From assembly GCA_020161855.1 (NCBI GenBank), contig JAIUNJ010000002.1:1-64000 (forward strand): a stretch of DNA of 64,000 nucleotides, given 5' to 3'. Below are positions 19,219-27,983 of the stretch, piece after piece. A program made the position numbers and the translations under genes. How positions within the stretch are numbered: position 1 is the stretch's first letter; every line of letters begins with the position of its first letter. The notes under the pieces were generated by a model that worked only from the letters and a program-made list of their open reading frames with translations, ran no database searches and had not been told where the DNA came from. The stretch is from Pseudomonadota bacterium. Lineage in GTDB: Bacteria > Pseudomonadota > Alphaproteobacteria > Rhizobiales > Aestuariivirgaceae.

Positions 19219-19238
19219 ACTTAGTTCTTGACCTAAGT
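19219..19238. promoter_or_regulatory. Inverted-repeat operator before the ArsR gene
   Basis: ACTTAG and CTAAGT form perfect 6-base arms around an 8-base spacer. A third copy of ACTTAG lies at 19254-19259. The repeat covers the -35 element, a natural place for autorepression by the adjacent ArsR-family protein. Confidence 0.6.
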
Positions 19239-19256
19239 TTCGAGCACGCTCATACT
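19228..19256 (+). promoter_or_regulatory. Promoter of the arsR-SRPBCC pair
   Basis: TTGACC (19228-19233) and CATACT (19251-19256) are separated by 17 bases. The start point would fall within a few bases of ATG 19264, so the message may be leaderless. A perfect palindrome AGGCATATGCCT (19258-19269) surrounds the start codon and may be a second protein site. Confidence 0.55.
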
Positions 19257-19263
19257 TAGGCAT

Positions 19264-19602
19264 ATGCCTCATCAATTGCAGGTCGATCAGGTTTTCAAGG
19301 CCCTTTCCGACGCGACACGGTTGGCTGTCGTTGCCCAGTTGGCACGCGGCGAGGCCTCGGCCAGCGAACTCGCCAGGCCTTTCAATATGGCTTTGCCATC
19401 CTTCGTGCAGCACCTCGGCGTGCTGGAGGATTGCGGCCTCGTGTCATCACGCAAGTCGGGCCGGATTCGCACCTATCGGCTGGAGCCCCGACGTCTCGAT
19501 GCCGCGCGCCACTGGCTCGATGAACAGCGCAGCCATTGGGAGAAGCGCTTCGACCAGCTTGACCAATTCCTCATCACAGCAAAGGACAATGACCATGGCT
19601 GA
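19264..19602 (+). CDS. ArsR family transcriptional regulator
   Basis: A 112-residue winged-helix repressor. The opening [20 protein letters not shown] and the recognition-helix region ([16 protein letters not shown]) are typical of the group that is paired with SRPBCC proteins. No metal-binding ELCVCDL motif is present, so it is not an arsenic or metal sensor. It overlaps the next gene by 8 bases and likely regulates the pair from the operator just upstream. Confidence 0.92.
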   Translation: MPHQLQVDQVFKALSDATRLAVVAQLARGEASASELARPFNMALPSFVQHLGVLEDCGLVSSRKSGRIRTYRLEPRRLDAARHWLDEQRSHWEKRFDQLDQFLITAKDNDHG

Positions 19603-20083
19603 TATCAATCCCGACCTCGACCTCGTGCTGGACCGGACCATTGATGTGCCGGTCGCCAAGGTTTGGGCGGCCTGGACCGAGCCAGAGCTGATCAAGCAGT
19701 GGTTCACGCCAGTGCCCTGGAAGACGGTGGACTGCGCCCTCGACCTTCGGCCTGGAGGCAAGTTTCACACGGTCATGCAATCACCCGAGGGCGAGCGCTT
19801 CCCCAACACAGGTTGCTTCCTAGAGGTGATCCCGCTCCGGCGCCTGACCTGGACCTCCGCCCTTGGGCCGGACTTCCGGCCGGTGCCAAAGCTCCAGACG
19901 GGCCAGGACGAGTTTCTCTTCACCGCTACGCTGACTTTCACGGAAGTTGCGGGGGGCACACGCTATATCGCGCATGTCCTTCACGCGGACATTGATGGAC
20001 AAAAGCGCCACGCTGCCATGGGCTTCCACAGCGGCTGGGGCGCGGCCCTCGACCAGCTTGTCGCCCTCATGAAACGGAACTGA
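19595..20083 (+). CDS. SRPBCC (AHSA1-like) domain protein
   Basis: A 162-residue START-like/AHSA1 fold protein (motifs [42 protein letters not shown]). ATG 19595 is favoured because AAAGGA lies 8 bases upstream; 19589 is an alternative. ArsR-SRPBCC pairs are widespread in alphaproteobacteria; the SRPBCC partner binds a hydrophobic ligand in other members, but the ligand here is unknown. Confidence 0.9.
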   Translation: MADINPDLDLVLDRTIDVPVAKVWAAWTEPELIKQWFTPVPWKTVDCALDLRPGGKFHTVMQSPEGERFPNTGCFLEVIPLRRLTWTSALGPDFRPVPKLQTGQDEFLFTATLTFTEVAGGTRYIAHVLHADIDGQKRHAAMGFHSGWGAALDQLVALMKRN

Positions 20084-20085
20084 GT

Positions 20086-21438
20086 TTACTCGCCGTAGGG
20101 ATTGCGGCCGCCGCGCAGGGAGAAGCGGATGGGCACGCCCGCCAGATCGAAGTCCTGGCGCAGCCCGTTCATCAGGTAGCGAAGATAGCTCTCCGGCAGC
20201 TTGTCGAGCTGGTTGCCGAACAAGGCAAACGTCGGCGGCCGGGCATTGGCCTGCGTTGCATAGCGGATCTTGATGCGGCGCCCTGACGGCGCTGGCGGCG
20301 GGTTGCGCTCCATGGCCTGTTCAAGCCAGCGGTTCAGCCTGCTGGTGGAGACGCGGCTGTTCCAGCGAGCATCCGCCTGGGTCACAGCCTTCATCAGTGT
20401 GTCCATGCCGCGGCCCTGCTTTGCCGACAGCGTCACAACCGGCACGCCCCTGATCTCGGGCAGCACGTCCTCAAGCTTGCTCTCGACTTCGCGCAGTGTT
20501 TTCGCCTTCTCAGCGACCGCATCCCACTTGCTGAGCGCCAGCACCACGGCCCTGCCCTCGCGCGCTACAAGATCGGCCAGAGCCAAATCCTGCCGTTCGA
20601 TCTCCAGGGTGGCGTCAATGAGGACAACGACGCATTCGGCAAAGCGTATGGCGCGCAGGGCGTCTGAAACCGAGAGCTTCTCGATCTTCTCCTGCACACG
20701 GGACTTGCGCCGGATTCCGGCCGTGTCCCAGAGCCTGATCTCGCGCCCCTTCCATGACCAGTCACTGACGATCGCGTCACGTGTGATACCGGCTTCGGGC
20801 CCGGTCAGCATGCGGTCCTCGCCAAGCATGGCATTGACGAGGGTCGACTTCCCGGCATTCGGCTGGCCAATGATGGCAAGCTTGAGAGCACGGCCCTGTT
20901 CCTCCGCGCCCTCCTCACCATCAGCGTATTCATGAGCGCGTTTGGCCTTGCCGACATGCGGCTTGAGGGCATCGTGCAGTTCATAGAGGCCTTCTGCATG
21001 CTCGGCGGAAATGGCCACCGGCTCACCAAAGCCAAGCGCATGAGCCTCGCCAAGACCGGGAAGCGCGGCCCGCGACTCAGCCTTGTTGCCGACGAGAATG
21101 ACGGGCTTTCCGAGCTTCCGGATACGTACTGCAAAATCCTTGTCTGTAGGTGTCACCCCCGCGCGCGCATCGATGACAAAGAGGATCACATCAGCCAGCC
21201 GTGCAGCCTCCTCGCTCTGTGCGCTCATGCGTGCTTCGAGGGAGCCCTTCCGCGCATCATCAAGACCCGCGGTATCGAACAGGCTGAAATGCAGATCGCC
21301 GAGTCTCGCCTCGCCTTCGCGCCGGTCACGGGTGACACCCGGTGTATCGTCAACGATCGCGAGCTTCTGGCCCACGAGCCTGTTAAAGAGTGTCGATTTG
21401 CCGACGTTAGGGCGGCCGAGGATGGCAACAGTCGCCAT
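20086..21438 (-). CDS. der: Ribosome biogenesis GTPase Der (EngA)
   Basis: A 450-residue double-GTPase essential for 50S assembly. Both G1 loops are visible (GRPNVGKST near residue 8 and GQPNAGKST near 190), with DTAG switch motifs and a C-terminal KH-like domain. ATG 21438 overlaps the stop of the upstream lipoprotein gene as TGATG; a GTG at 21441 is also possible. The order YfgM-like, lipoprotein, der matches the proteobacterial yfgM-bamB-der neighbourhood. Confidence 0.97.
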   Translation of the reverse strand: MATVAILGRPNVGKSTLFNRLVGQKLAIVDDTPGVTRDRREGEARLGDLHFSLFDTAGLDDARKGSLEARMSAQSEEAARLADVILFVIDARAGVTPTDKDFAVRIRKLGKPVILVGNKAESRAALPGLGEAHALGFGEPVAISAEHAEGLYELHDALKPHVGKAKRAHEYADGEEGAEEQGRALKLAIIGQPNAGKSTLVNAMLGEDRMLTGPEAGITRDAIVSDWSWKGREIRLWDTAGIRRKSRVQEKIEKLSVSDALRAIRFAECVVVLIDATLEIERQDLALADLVAREGRAVVLALSKWDAVAEKAKTLREVESKLEDVLPEIRGVPVVTLSAKQGRGMDTLMKAVTQADARWNSRVSTSRLNRWLEQAMERNPPPAPSGRRIKIRYATQANARPPTFALFGNQLDKLPESYLRYLMNGLRQDFDLAGVPIRFSLRGGRNPYGE

Positions 21439-21749
21439 CACTGGCCATCGCTGTAGAAGCCGTCACCCGTGTCCGCGCCGGCTCCGCCGCCGGAGACGCC
21501 GCAGTTGATATCCGTCTCCGGATCACAGGCGGGGCCAAGATCATTTGGTGCCGTCGAGTTACTGGAACCACTGCGCTTGATGTCCGGGCTCTTTCCCGTC
21601 GTCTGGTCAGGCGGCAGGATCGGCTCACGTTCTCCCGGCAGCACGGTGTTATCGTTCTGTCCCGTCAAACGCTTCACCTGGCTGCAACCCGCAAGTCCGG
21701 TCGCCGCAACCGCGCTGAGCAAGATCAGAACTGATCTGCGTGTGGTCAT
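21438..21749 (-). CDS. Small lipoprotein in the BamB position, possible BamB remnant
   Basis: A 103-residue lipoprotein with signal sequence and lipobox TGLAGC, mature from the Cys near residue 22. The start ATG 21749 places this directly after the charged residues MTTRR. The following LPGEREPILPP resembles the LPGER-type segment near the N-terminus of alphaproteobacterial BamB, but the eight-bladed propeller that should follow (about 350 residues) is missing; instead there is a short Gly/Ser/Asp-rich tail. The gene sits exactly where bamB is expected. It is either a truncated BamB or an unrelated lipoprotein. Confidence 0.7.
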   Translation of the reverse strand: MTTRRSVLILLSAVAATGLAGCSQVKRLTGQNDNTVLPGEREPILPPDQTTGKSPDIKRSGSSNSTAPNDLGPACDPETDINCGVSGGGAGADTGDGFYSDGQ

Positions 21750-21757
21750 CGCCTGGC

Positions 21758-22414
21758 TCACTTTGCGGGCAATTCCGGCGTGATGAGCTGGATCATGACC
21801 TGGGCCCGCTGACGCATGGAGTCGGGTGTATCCGGATCTGCGAAAATGGCGTTGAAGTAGCGGTCGGCCATGGTCATGTCGCCGGTCCGCCATGCCGCCA
21901 GGCCGAAAATCTCGCGGGCCTGATTGCGCCAGACCTGTCCATCCCTGTCGTACTGGCCAAGCCGGGTGAGCAGCTCATCCGGCGTCTTGCTGTCGACCAG
22001 CGCGTAGCCGGCGCGAATGCGCGCCAGATCGGCAAAGGTCTTGTCATTCGAACTGTCGGCCGCAAAGGAATCATAGATGGCGACAGCACCGTCAATGTCA
22101 CCCTTCTCGGCAAGAACGGCAGCTTCGCGGAGCCTAGCCAGCTGACCATAGCCGGTCGACTTGACGGCCTGCAGGGCTGCCAGCGCGTCATCATACTTGC
22201 CTTCTTCGGCCTTCTTGGCAGCGTCGAAATAGACGACGGCCGCAGCCTCGGACTGCTGCTTCTGGTAGTATTTCCAGCCCTGGAAGCCAGCGACACCGGC
22301 AACAATGAGCACGGCTAGGGCGAGGAACAGCTTGCCATAGCGCTGCCAGAGCTGCTGGTATTGTTCCGCACGGATTTCCTCATCGACTTCGCGGATCAGG
22401 CCATCATCAGTCAC
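21758..22414 (-). CDS. YfgM-like tetratricopeptide membrane protein
   Basis: A 218-residue protein with a short cytosolic N-terminus, one transmembrane helix (LFLALAVLIVAGVAGFQGW, residues about 29-47) and a periplasmic TPR-like domain. This is the YfgM/UPF0070 layout; in enterobacteria YfgM works with the Sec translocon and periplasmic chaperones. Starts with GTG at 22414. Stop lies 8 bases before the lipoprotein gene, so it shares an operon with it and der. Confidence 0.88.
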   Translation of the reverse strand: MTDDGLIREVDEEIRAEQYQQLWQRYGKLFLALAVLIVAGVAGFQGWKYYQKQQSEAAAVVYFDAAKKAEEGKYDDALAALQAVKSTGYGQLARLREAAVLAEKGDIDGAVAIYDSFAADSSNDKTFADLARIRAGYALVDSKTPDELLTRLGQYDRDGQVWRNQAREIFGLAAWRTGDMTMADRYFNAIFADPDTPDSMRQRAQVMIQLITPELPAK

Positions 22415-22474
22415 TAGGCATGCCTTCTTTTTATGCTTGGATGGGTTGCGGCCTAGAGCAGGCGCAGGGCCAAA

Positions 22475-23860
22475 TCAAGGCATATCGGAGACCGTAAACC
22501 CCGCGATCAAGCCAGCATCAAGCCGCTCCGCAACCAGGCTTTGCAGTGCCCACTGGCCGGGATTGTCAGCCACCATCAGCAGCTTCGCCTTGCCCTGCGC
22601 GACGACAACGTGTGTGTCGCGCCACGGAGCATCTGCGACCGGCTGGCCATCCTGCTCGATCACCTTCCAGACATGGCCGTGAATGTGCAGCGGCTGGGAA
22701 AAATTGGTCTGATTGACGACATCAAGGATCAACGTTTCACCCTTGCGGGCGTCCATGAGCATCGGCCCACCGGTGCCCGCAACCCCGTTGATGGCCCAGG
22801 CTAGGCCACGCTCCAGCATGGCGCGGAGTTCCATCTCTTCCTCGCCAACCCTGGCCGACTTCAGGCCTCCCTTGGCACCGCCAGCGATCACCACCGGCAC
22901 AACGCGCGCTTCTGACACCTCGCCTACGGGTGTCAGCGGATTTGCGGGAAGCGAGAAGCGATCCGGCAGTGGTGGCGGCGTCTGGCCAGAAGCCAGCAGG
23001 AACGAGGACTCCACAACATCTTCAAAGAGATCGATCGAAATGATCACCTGATCCAGCGGATTGACCAGCAGCAAATCCACACGCTGCCCCGGTGCGAGCG
23101 TGATGGACTCCGGGCCGAGCGCACGCATCGGCACAGGTTGGCCGTCGAGCGCCAGCAGGCTCAAATCGGTGTTCTTGAATTGCAATGTGAAGCTTCTTGC
23201 GTTCGCCACATTGGCAAGGCGCAGCCGGTTGTTCCGGTTGCGCTCAATGGTGATCCTCGGCTTGAAGGCACCATTCACGGTGAACCAGTTACCCTGCCTT
23301 CCCTCCGCGATGGCGGCGTTGAGATCACCAAAGTTCTCGTCGAGCTTGCCATCATCGCCGATGATCCAGTCATCGAAGACCAGCGGTACGTCGTTGAAGT
23401 TGGCGGGCGGCTCGGCCTCCTCAACGATCAGCAGTGCCTGCAGGCCCATGTCCCGCTGCCGCGAGGCATTGAGCAAGGGAAGGATCAGAAAGGTGCCGGC
23501 GTCAGGCGGCGTGAAGCGAACATCCACAGGGCTGGTGGTATGGGCTGGTACCTGCACGGTCATGGCCTCATATCCGCCGCGCACACCGTGGAAATGCAGC
23601 CACAGTTCTACATCAAGTTCGTTGCTGATCTGCAGGTGAAACTCGACGCCCTGCCTGGCGCGTAGCACAGGCAACGATCCGTCTACCGTCAGTTCCCAAA
23701 GCTCGGTAGGTGGGCCATCCGGAGCCAGAACCTGCCGCTTCACCTTGCGGGCCCGAAGTGTTGCCGGGGTGGATGCCTCTTGCGCATGCGTAGCTGTTCC
23801 AACGGCCGAGGCCGCCAGTGTCAGCAACAGTTCGCGCCGTGACGGATGCCATCCTCGCAT
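22475..23860 (-). CDS. Multicopper-oxidase-like protein lacking half of its copper ligands
   Basis: A 461-residue three-domain cupredoxin protein with a Tat-type signal (SRRELLLTLAAS). The first His pair (HFH, residues 89 and 91) and the third (LHIHGH, near 405) are present. The second HxH is replaced (GTFLILPLL near 122-130) and the C-terminal HCHxxxH is replaced (GQWALQSLVAERL near 437-449), so the T1 site and half of the trinuclear cluster are lost. It may be a copper-free structural homologue, comparable in kind to FtsP/SufI, or bind copper differently. It lies downstream of panB. Confidence 0.85.
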   Translation of the reverse strand: MRGWHPSRRELLLTLAASAVGTATHAQEASTPATLRARKVKRQVLAPDGPPTELWELTVDGSLPVLRARQGVEFHLQISNELDVELWLHFHGVRGGYEAMTVQVPAHTTSPVDVRFTPPDAGTFLILPLLNASRQRDMGLQALLIVEEAEPPANFNDVPLVFDDWIIGDDGKLDENFGDLNAAIAEGRQGNWFTVNGAFKPRITIERNRNNRLRLANVANARSFTLQFKNTDLSLLALDGQPVPMRALGPESITLAPGQRVDLLLVNPLDQVIISIDLFEDVVESSFLLASGQTPPPLPDRFSLPANPLTPVGEVSEARVVPVVIAGGAKGGLKSARVGEEEMELRAMLERGLAWAINGVAGTGGPMLMDARKGETLILDVVNQTNFSQPLHIHGHVWKVIEQDGQPVADAPWRDTHVVVAQGKAKLLMVADNPGQWALQSLVAERLDAGLIAGFTVSDMP

Positions 23861-23908
23861 GCGGCGACGATCATAGGGCGATTCTTGGCAATTTGATGAA
23901 GGTGGTCC

Positions 23909-24727
23909 CTACTCCTTGAGGGCGTAGGTGTTATCCGCACCTGGAAACTGCCGCGAACGGACATCTTCCGCATAAGTTGCAATGGCGCGCTCGATGGCCT
24001 CGCCGACCTTGCCGAATTCCTTCACAAAGCGCGGCACGCGCGGGCTCAGGCCCAGCATGTCTTCCATGACGAGAATCTGGCCGTCGCAGACCGACGAAGC
24101 GCCAATGCCGATGGTGGGCACCGCGACCTGTTTTGTGATCTTCGCCGCCAAAGGTTCAGCCACGGCCTCAATCACCATGGCAAAGGCTCCGGCCTCGGCA
24201 ACAACACGGGCGTCTTCCTCAATCGCTGCCCACTCCTCACGCGTGCGGCCTTGCGCCTTGAATGAGCCGATGGTGTTGATCGATTGCGGCGTAAGGCCGA
24301 CATGTCCCATGACCGGAATGCCGCGTTCGGTGAGAAAATGGATGGTCTCGGCCATCCGGCGTCCGCCCTCGAGCTTGATGGCGCCGCACTCGGTTTCCTT
24401 CACGACGCGCGCCGCATTGCGAAAGGCCTGCGATGGGCTTTCCTCATAGGAGCCGAAGGGCATGTCGACCACGACAAGCGCCTTCTTGGCGCCGCGCATG
24501 ACAGCGCGTCCGTGCATGATCATCAATTCGAGCGGTACCGGCAGCGTCGACTCAAAGCCATGCATCACCATGCCAAGCGAGTCGCCCACCAGCAGGAAGT
24601 CGACATGCCTGTCGGCGATCGCCGCCGTATGTGCGTGGTATGAAGTCAGCGAGACAATCGGAGCGCCACCCTTGCGCGCTCGTATGTCCGGGGCTGTGGT
24701 TCGCTTGGCGGGACTGTGCTGTGACAT
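23909..24727 (-). CDS. panB: 3-methyl-2-oxobutanoate hydroxymethyltransferase
   Basis: First enzyme of pantothenate synthesis, transferring a hydroxymethyl group from methylene-THF to ketoisovalerate; 272 residues. Motifs include [26 protein letters not shown] and [10 protein letters not shown] chose ATG 24727 (MSQHSPAKR), which matches the family length; a GTG at 24748 would add 7 residues. It lies in a row of same-strand genes after MOSC. panC is not in the window. Confidence 0.95.
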   Translation of the reverse strand: MSQHSPAKRTTAPDIRARKGGAPIVSLTSYHAHTAAIADRHVDFLLVGDSLGMVMHGFESTLPVPLELMIMHGRAVMRGAKKALVVVDMPFGSYEESPSQAFRNAARVVKETECGAIKLEGGRRMAETIHFLTERGIPVMGHVGLTPQSINTIGSFKAQGRTREEWAAIEEDARVVAEAGAFAMVIEAVAEPLAAKITKQVAVPTIGIGASSVCDGQILVMEDMLGLSPRVPRFVKEFGKVGEAIERAIATYAEDVRSRQFPGADNTYALKE

Positions 24728-24751
24728 GCCGGGAGATTTAGCCCCCACGTC

Positions 24752-25243
24752 CTACGCGGGCAAGCGCACCTTGAACTCGGGCATCGCGGCGACAATCCTG
24801 ACCGGGAGCCCCAGCGCAACCGGCCCGCCCGTCAGCACTTTGCAGGTGATGCCGCCGCGCCACTCCTGCGCCAGCGCGCTGAGCAGCCCCGGATGCACCT
24901 CATTCATGCGGCTGCAGGGATATGTCTCTTCGGTGACCTTCAGCATGCAATTGCCAAGCGCAACAACAGAGCCGATGCCACGCGGCAACCGGATGCCCTC
25001 GACCAGAACATTTGCGCGGCGCGCGGTCCATGGCAGTTCAGGTGTGCCTGCGGGGCCGCTCAATTCGTTCATCGCTGCCTGCCAGTCCTCTGCCGACATG
25101 ATCGTGATCTGGCGCTCCGGGAACTTGCTACCCTTGCAGTCGCCGAACAGGCCCTTGTCGATGGTCAGCAGCCCGCTTTGCAACTCTTCCATCGGCGCGC
25201 GGCTGACAGGCCGCCGGGCCAAGCCAGTGATGCGGCCGATCAT
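24752..25243 (-). CDS. MOSC domain protein
   Basis: A 163-residue MOSC-domain protein, a fold related to the molybdenum cofactor sulfurase C-terminal domain. Recognisable parts are the GLFGDCKG segment, the ITIMSAEDW strand, PWTARRANVLVEG and the Cys in TYPCSRMNEV. These proteins bind sulfur or molybdopterin in studied cases; here the role is unknown. It overlaps the NnrU-like gene by 4 bases. Confidence 0.9.
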   Translation of the reverse strand: MIGRITGLARRPVSRAPMEELQSGLLTIDKGLFGDCKGSKFPERQITIMSAEDWQAAMNELSGPAGTPELPWTARRANVLVEGIRLPRGIGSVVALGNCMLKVTEETYPCSRMNEVHPGLLSALAQEWRGGITCKVLTGGPVALGLPVRIVAAMPEFKVRLPA

Positions 25244-25809
25244 GACTGAAACACCGAGATATCGATCACCGGCACGCCGGCAAAAACGCTGTGCAGTTGC
25301 ACCGCGACGCCATAGAAAGCAGCACCAAAGAGAAGCGACAGACCATCATGGCCTGCCCGCACTTCACTGGGCTTCCATGCCCGAAGCCTCAAAGACAACA
25401 AAACCTGCACGATTGCTATTCCCCAGAATCCTGCAAAGAAGACGATGCTCCGCGCATCGCCATTGGCCAGCAGGTGGCCGATGGCCCAGAGTGTCACGCC
25501 AATCGCTACCGGGTACTTAAGGCGGTTACGCAAACTGCCGCGAAACGCGAATATGCCGAAGCAAAAAAACGCGAGCAGCGTTAAAAGAAAATTGGCGTGC
25601 CGTCCCCACGCGGGTGGCGAGTAGACATAAGCAGTCGGTGCTGCCCTGAGTGCGACAAAAACCAATACAAGAAGCAAAAGTGACAGAACGCCATAGACGG
25701 GGCCATAGGCTCGCCCGAGCATGGACAGTGCCATACTTTTCGCTGGTGGAATGACCGGAACAAGATGCGCCAAGGCAAACAGTGCCAGCGCCGCAACAAG
25801 CATACTCAT
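25240..25809 (-). CDS. NnrU family membrane protein
   Basis: A 189-residue membrane protein with five to six hydrophobic helices and the NnrU-type core (YPVAIGVTLWAIGHLLANGD). NnrU proteins are linked to nitrite/nitric oxide reduction in some alphaproteobacteria and are related to the methyltransferase-like isoprenylcysteine family fold. Overlaps both its neighbours by 4 bases, so it is co-translated with a second NnrU copy and MOSC. Confidence 0.88.
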   Translation of the reverse strand: MSMLVAALALFALAHLVPVIPPAKSMALSMLGRAYGPVYGVLSLLLLVLVFVALRAAPTAYVYSPPAWGRHANFLLTLLAFFCFGIFAFRGSLRNRLKYPVAIGVTLWAIGHLLANGDARSIVFFAGFWGIAIVQVLLSLRLRAWKPSEVRAGHDGLSLLFGAAFYGVAVQLHSVFAGVPVIDISVFQS

Positions 25810-26381
25810 GATACCACCGGGATGTTAAGGACATAAGGATGAAAGACGAGCGCGAAGAACGCCGCAACCACCGCGCCTCCCAAGATTGCAATGACATCGG
25901 CGCGGAGCTGCGGCTTAAACCCGGACACGCTCTTGCGGGCCGTCGAGCACACAATGTCCGTCAGTGCGATACCGAGGAACATTGCAAAGATCACGACAAC
26001 AACCTTCTCGCCGTTTGCAAGCAGGTGCCCGAGTGACCATAGCGCAATTCCGATCGACATCGGATTGCGAACCCAGGCCTTGATGTGGCTTCTGCCATGC
26101 GAAGCGGCGATGAAAACAAAACTCAGCGCAATCAGCCCAAGGATGGCGTGGCGTGCGCCATAGAGCGGCTCGTAAAATGCATCTGAAGGCGAAGCTCCCG
26201 TCCGGCCGTCGTAATAAGCCATTGCCAGGAGAAGCAAACCAGCCGCGGACAGTATTGAGAAGCCCGCCTTGTAGAAGCCCACGCCAATGCGGGCCTGCAG
26301 GTCGTCACGCAGACGGCGCGCCACTATCGAAAACAGGTGCGGAGCAGCGAAGAGCATCACACCGAGCCACAATTTCCACAT
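25806..26381 (-). CDS. NnrU family membrane protein, paralog
   Basis: A 191-residue NnrU-like membrane protein (motif NPMSIGIALWSLGHLLANGEK). ATG 26381 follows AGGAG and gives the normal start MWKLWLGVMLFAAPHLF; upstream in-frame codons are not family-like. First gene of the probable operon nnrU-nnrU-MOSC-panB-multicopper oxidase. No nitrite or nitric oxide reductase genes are in the window, so the denitrification link is not supported locally. Confidence 0.88.
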   Translation of the reverse strand: MWKLWLGVMLFAAPHLFSIVARRLRDDLQARIGVGFYKAGFSILSAAGLLLLAMAYYDGRTGASPSDAFYEPLYGARHAILGLIALSFVFIAASHGRSHIKAWVRNPMSIGIALWSLGHLLANGEKVVVVIFAMFLGIALTDIVCSTARKSVSGFKPQLRADVIAILGGAVVAAFFALVFHPYVLNIPVVS

Positions 26382-26542
26382 GATGTTCTCCTGTCTAGGC
26401 GCTGCATAGCTTAGCCGATAGCCCCGCGAAACGGGTCTCACCATTCGCAGCAGCGGCAAAGTGTACTCACCTGCGCTCCCGTGATATGGCTTCACCGTGT
26501 CTCGGAGGCAATCGATTCACGAGAAAAGACAAGGGGATAGTC

Positions 26543-27280
26543 ATGAAGCCTACTTTGATTTTGGTCGGTGCTGACAAGGGCGGTGTCGGCAAGACGACCG
26601 TGTCACGCGCCCTGCTCGACTACTTTGCGCGCAAGAATATCTTGACGCGCGCTTTCGACACGGAAAACCCGAGGGGTTCCCTGCACCGCTTCTATCCCTC
26701 CATCACCGAGGTGATCGACCTCGGCAACGTGGCGCACCAGATGCGCATGCTCGACACCATTGAAACCGCCAATGTTCCGGTGACGGTCGTCGATCTCAAG
26801 GCGGGCAACCTCTCATACTCGCTTGATCTGTTCGAGCGCATTGGCGTGCTGGAAGCCGCGCGCAACGGTATGTTCACGCTTGGCCTTTTCCACGTCGTCG
26901 GCCCCTCCATCGCCTCGCTCGACGAGATTGGCGAAATCGCAAAATATCTCACGGGCATGCAGTATGTTGTGGCACGCAACGCCATCAACGAAACGAACTT
27001 CTTTGAGTGGGACGAGGCGACCTATCGCAAATACTTCTCACAGATCGCCAAGACGCAGGAAATCAACATCCCGAAGCTCAATGAAATGGCCTATGAGCAG
27101 GTCGATGTTGCAGGCGTCACCTTCAAGGACTTCATCGACAACCGCTCCGCTGACGGCAATCAGGGCAAGTTCTCCTTCGTGCTGCGGGGCTATGTGCGCA
27201 AGTGGTGTTCCGAGATTGACGCCGAATTTGCCCACATCAAGGTGCTGCAGGATATCGTCTCTGGCGGCCGCCAGGGCTGA
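26543..27280 (+). CDS. MinD/ParA-like ATPase
   Basis: A 245-residue P-loop protein of the deviant Walker A class: DKGGVGKTT at residues 11-19 with the extra lysine, then DTENPRG (switch I) and VVDLKAG (Walker B). ATG 26543 follows AAGGGGAT. It resembles chromosome- or cargo-partition ATPases but has no ParB gene beside it. The C-terminal half is not like classic ParA. The next gene is a paralog, so the two may form a heterodimer. Cargo unknown. Confidence 0.82.
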   Translation: MKPTLILVGADKGGVGKTTVSRALLDYFARKNILTRAFDTENPRGSLHRFYPSITEVIDLGNVAHQMRMLDTIETANVPVTVVDLKAGNLSYSLDLFERIGVLEAARNGMFTLGLFHVVGPSIASLDEIGEIAKYLTGMQYVVARNAINETNFFEWDEATYRKYFSQIAKTQEINIPKLNEMAYEQVDVAGVTFKDFIDNRSADGNQGKFSFVLRGYVRKWCSEIDAEFAHIKVLQDIVSGGRQG

Positions 27281-27305
27281 ACTCCTGCCATGAAAGGCTG
27301 ATCCC

Positions 27306-27983
27306 GTGGCACAGCCCACGGTTCACATCGTCTGTTCCGACCAGCACCGCAACGGCAAGACACTGCTTGCGCGGCTGCTGGTCGATTTTCTGCTTCTCGA
27401 TGGGCGGGATCCCCTCGTCATCGATACGGATGCGCCGGAAGGCCCCCTCCGCGCCTTCTTCCCCGGTCGCACGACGCTTGCCGATTTTGCAGCGATCACC
27501 GGTCAGATGAAGGTGTTCGACACCATCATGAACTCACCTGGCCGCGACTATGTGATCGACCTGCCGGTGCGGCATCGCGAGGCTTTCTTTGCGGCTGCAC
27601 GCGACCTGAACTTCTTCGAGGAGTGCCACAAGACGGGCTTTCGTGTCTTCGTGATGTTCATTGTTGACTCCAGCCTCGCGTCTCTCAAGATCGCGAGGCA
27701 AGTGCGCGAGGATCGCAGCATCGACCTCTTTGTACCGGTGCGCAGCATGCTGGTGAACAGCCAATGGCCTGCCGACGAAGGCGCGCTGACCTTGCCACTT
27801 CTTCCCGCGCCGCTCGCTTCTGCCATTTCCAACAAGCGTTTCTCGCTGCGTGAGTTCATCAACGGAGACCCGCAGGGTCTTGATGACGACATGGCCCACA
27901 CGCTTCGCACCTTCATGTACGAGGTGTTGACCGGTCTCAACAATCTGGAACCAATCAACACACTTGAAGCCTTGAAGCGCTGA
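27306..27983 (+). CDS. Divergent MinD-like P-loop paralog
   Basis: A 225-residue protein whose whole layout follows the preceding ATPase: IDTDAPEGPLRAFFPG matches FDTENPRGSLHRFYPS, then a similar GQMKVFDTI segment, a IDLP Walker B region and SSLASLKIA. Its P-loop is altered (SDQHRNGKT), lacking the first Gly and the deviant lysine, so ATP hydrolysis is doubtful. Starts with GTG 27306. It is followed by a strong hairpin shared with the convergent Cys-rich gene. Confidence 0.75.
   Translation: MAQPTVHIVCSDQHRNGKTLLARLLVDFLLLDGRDPLVIDTDAPEGPLRAFFPGRTTLADFAAITGQMKVFDTIMNSPGRDYVIDLPVRHREAFFAAARDLNFFEECHKTGFRVFVMFIVDSSLASLKIARQVREDRSIDLFVPVRSMLVNSQWPADEGALTLPLLPAPLASAISNKRFSLREFINGDPQGLDDDMAHTLRTFMYEVLTGLNNLEPINTLEALKR

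Noticed and set aside
26382-26542. tRNA or small RNA gene in the gap between nnrU and the MinD-like gene
   Set aside because: No cloverleaf-like pairing or CCA-type end could be found by eye.
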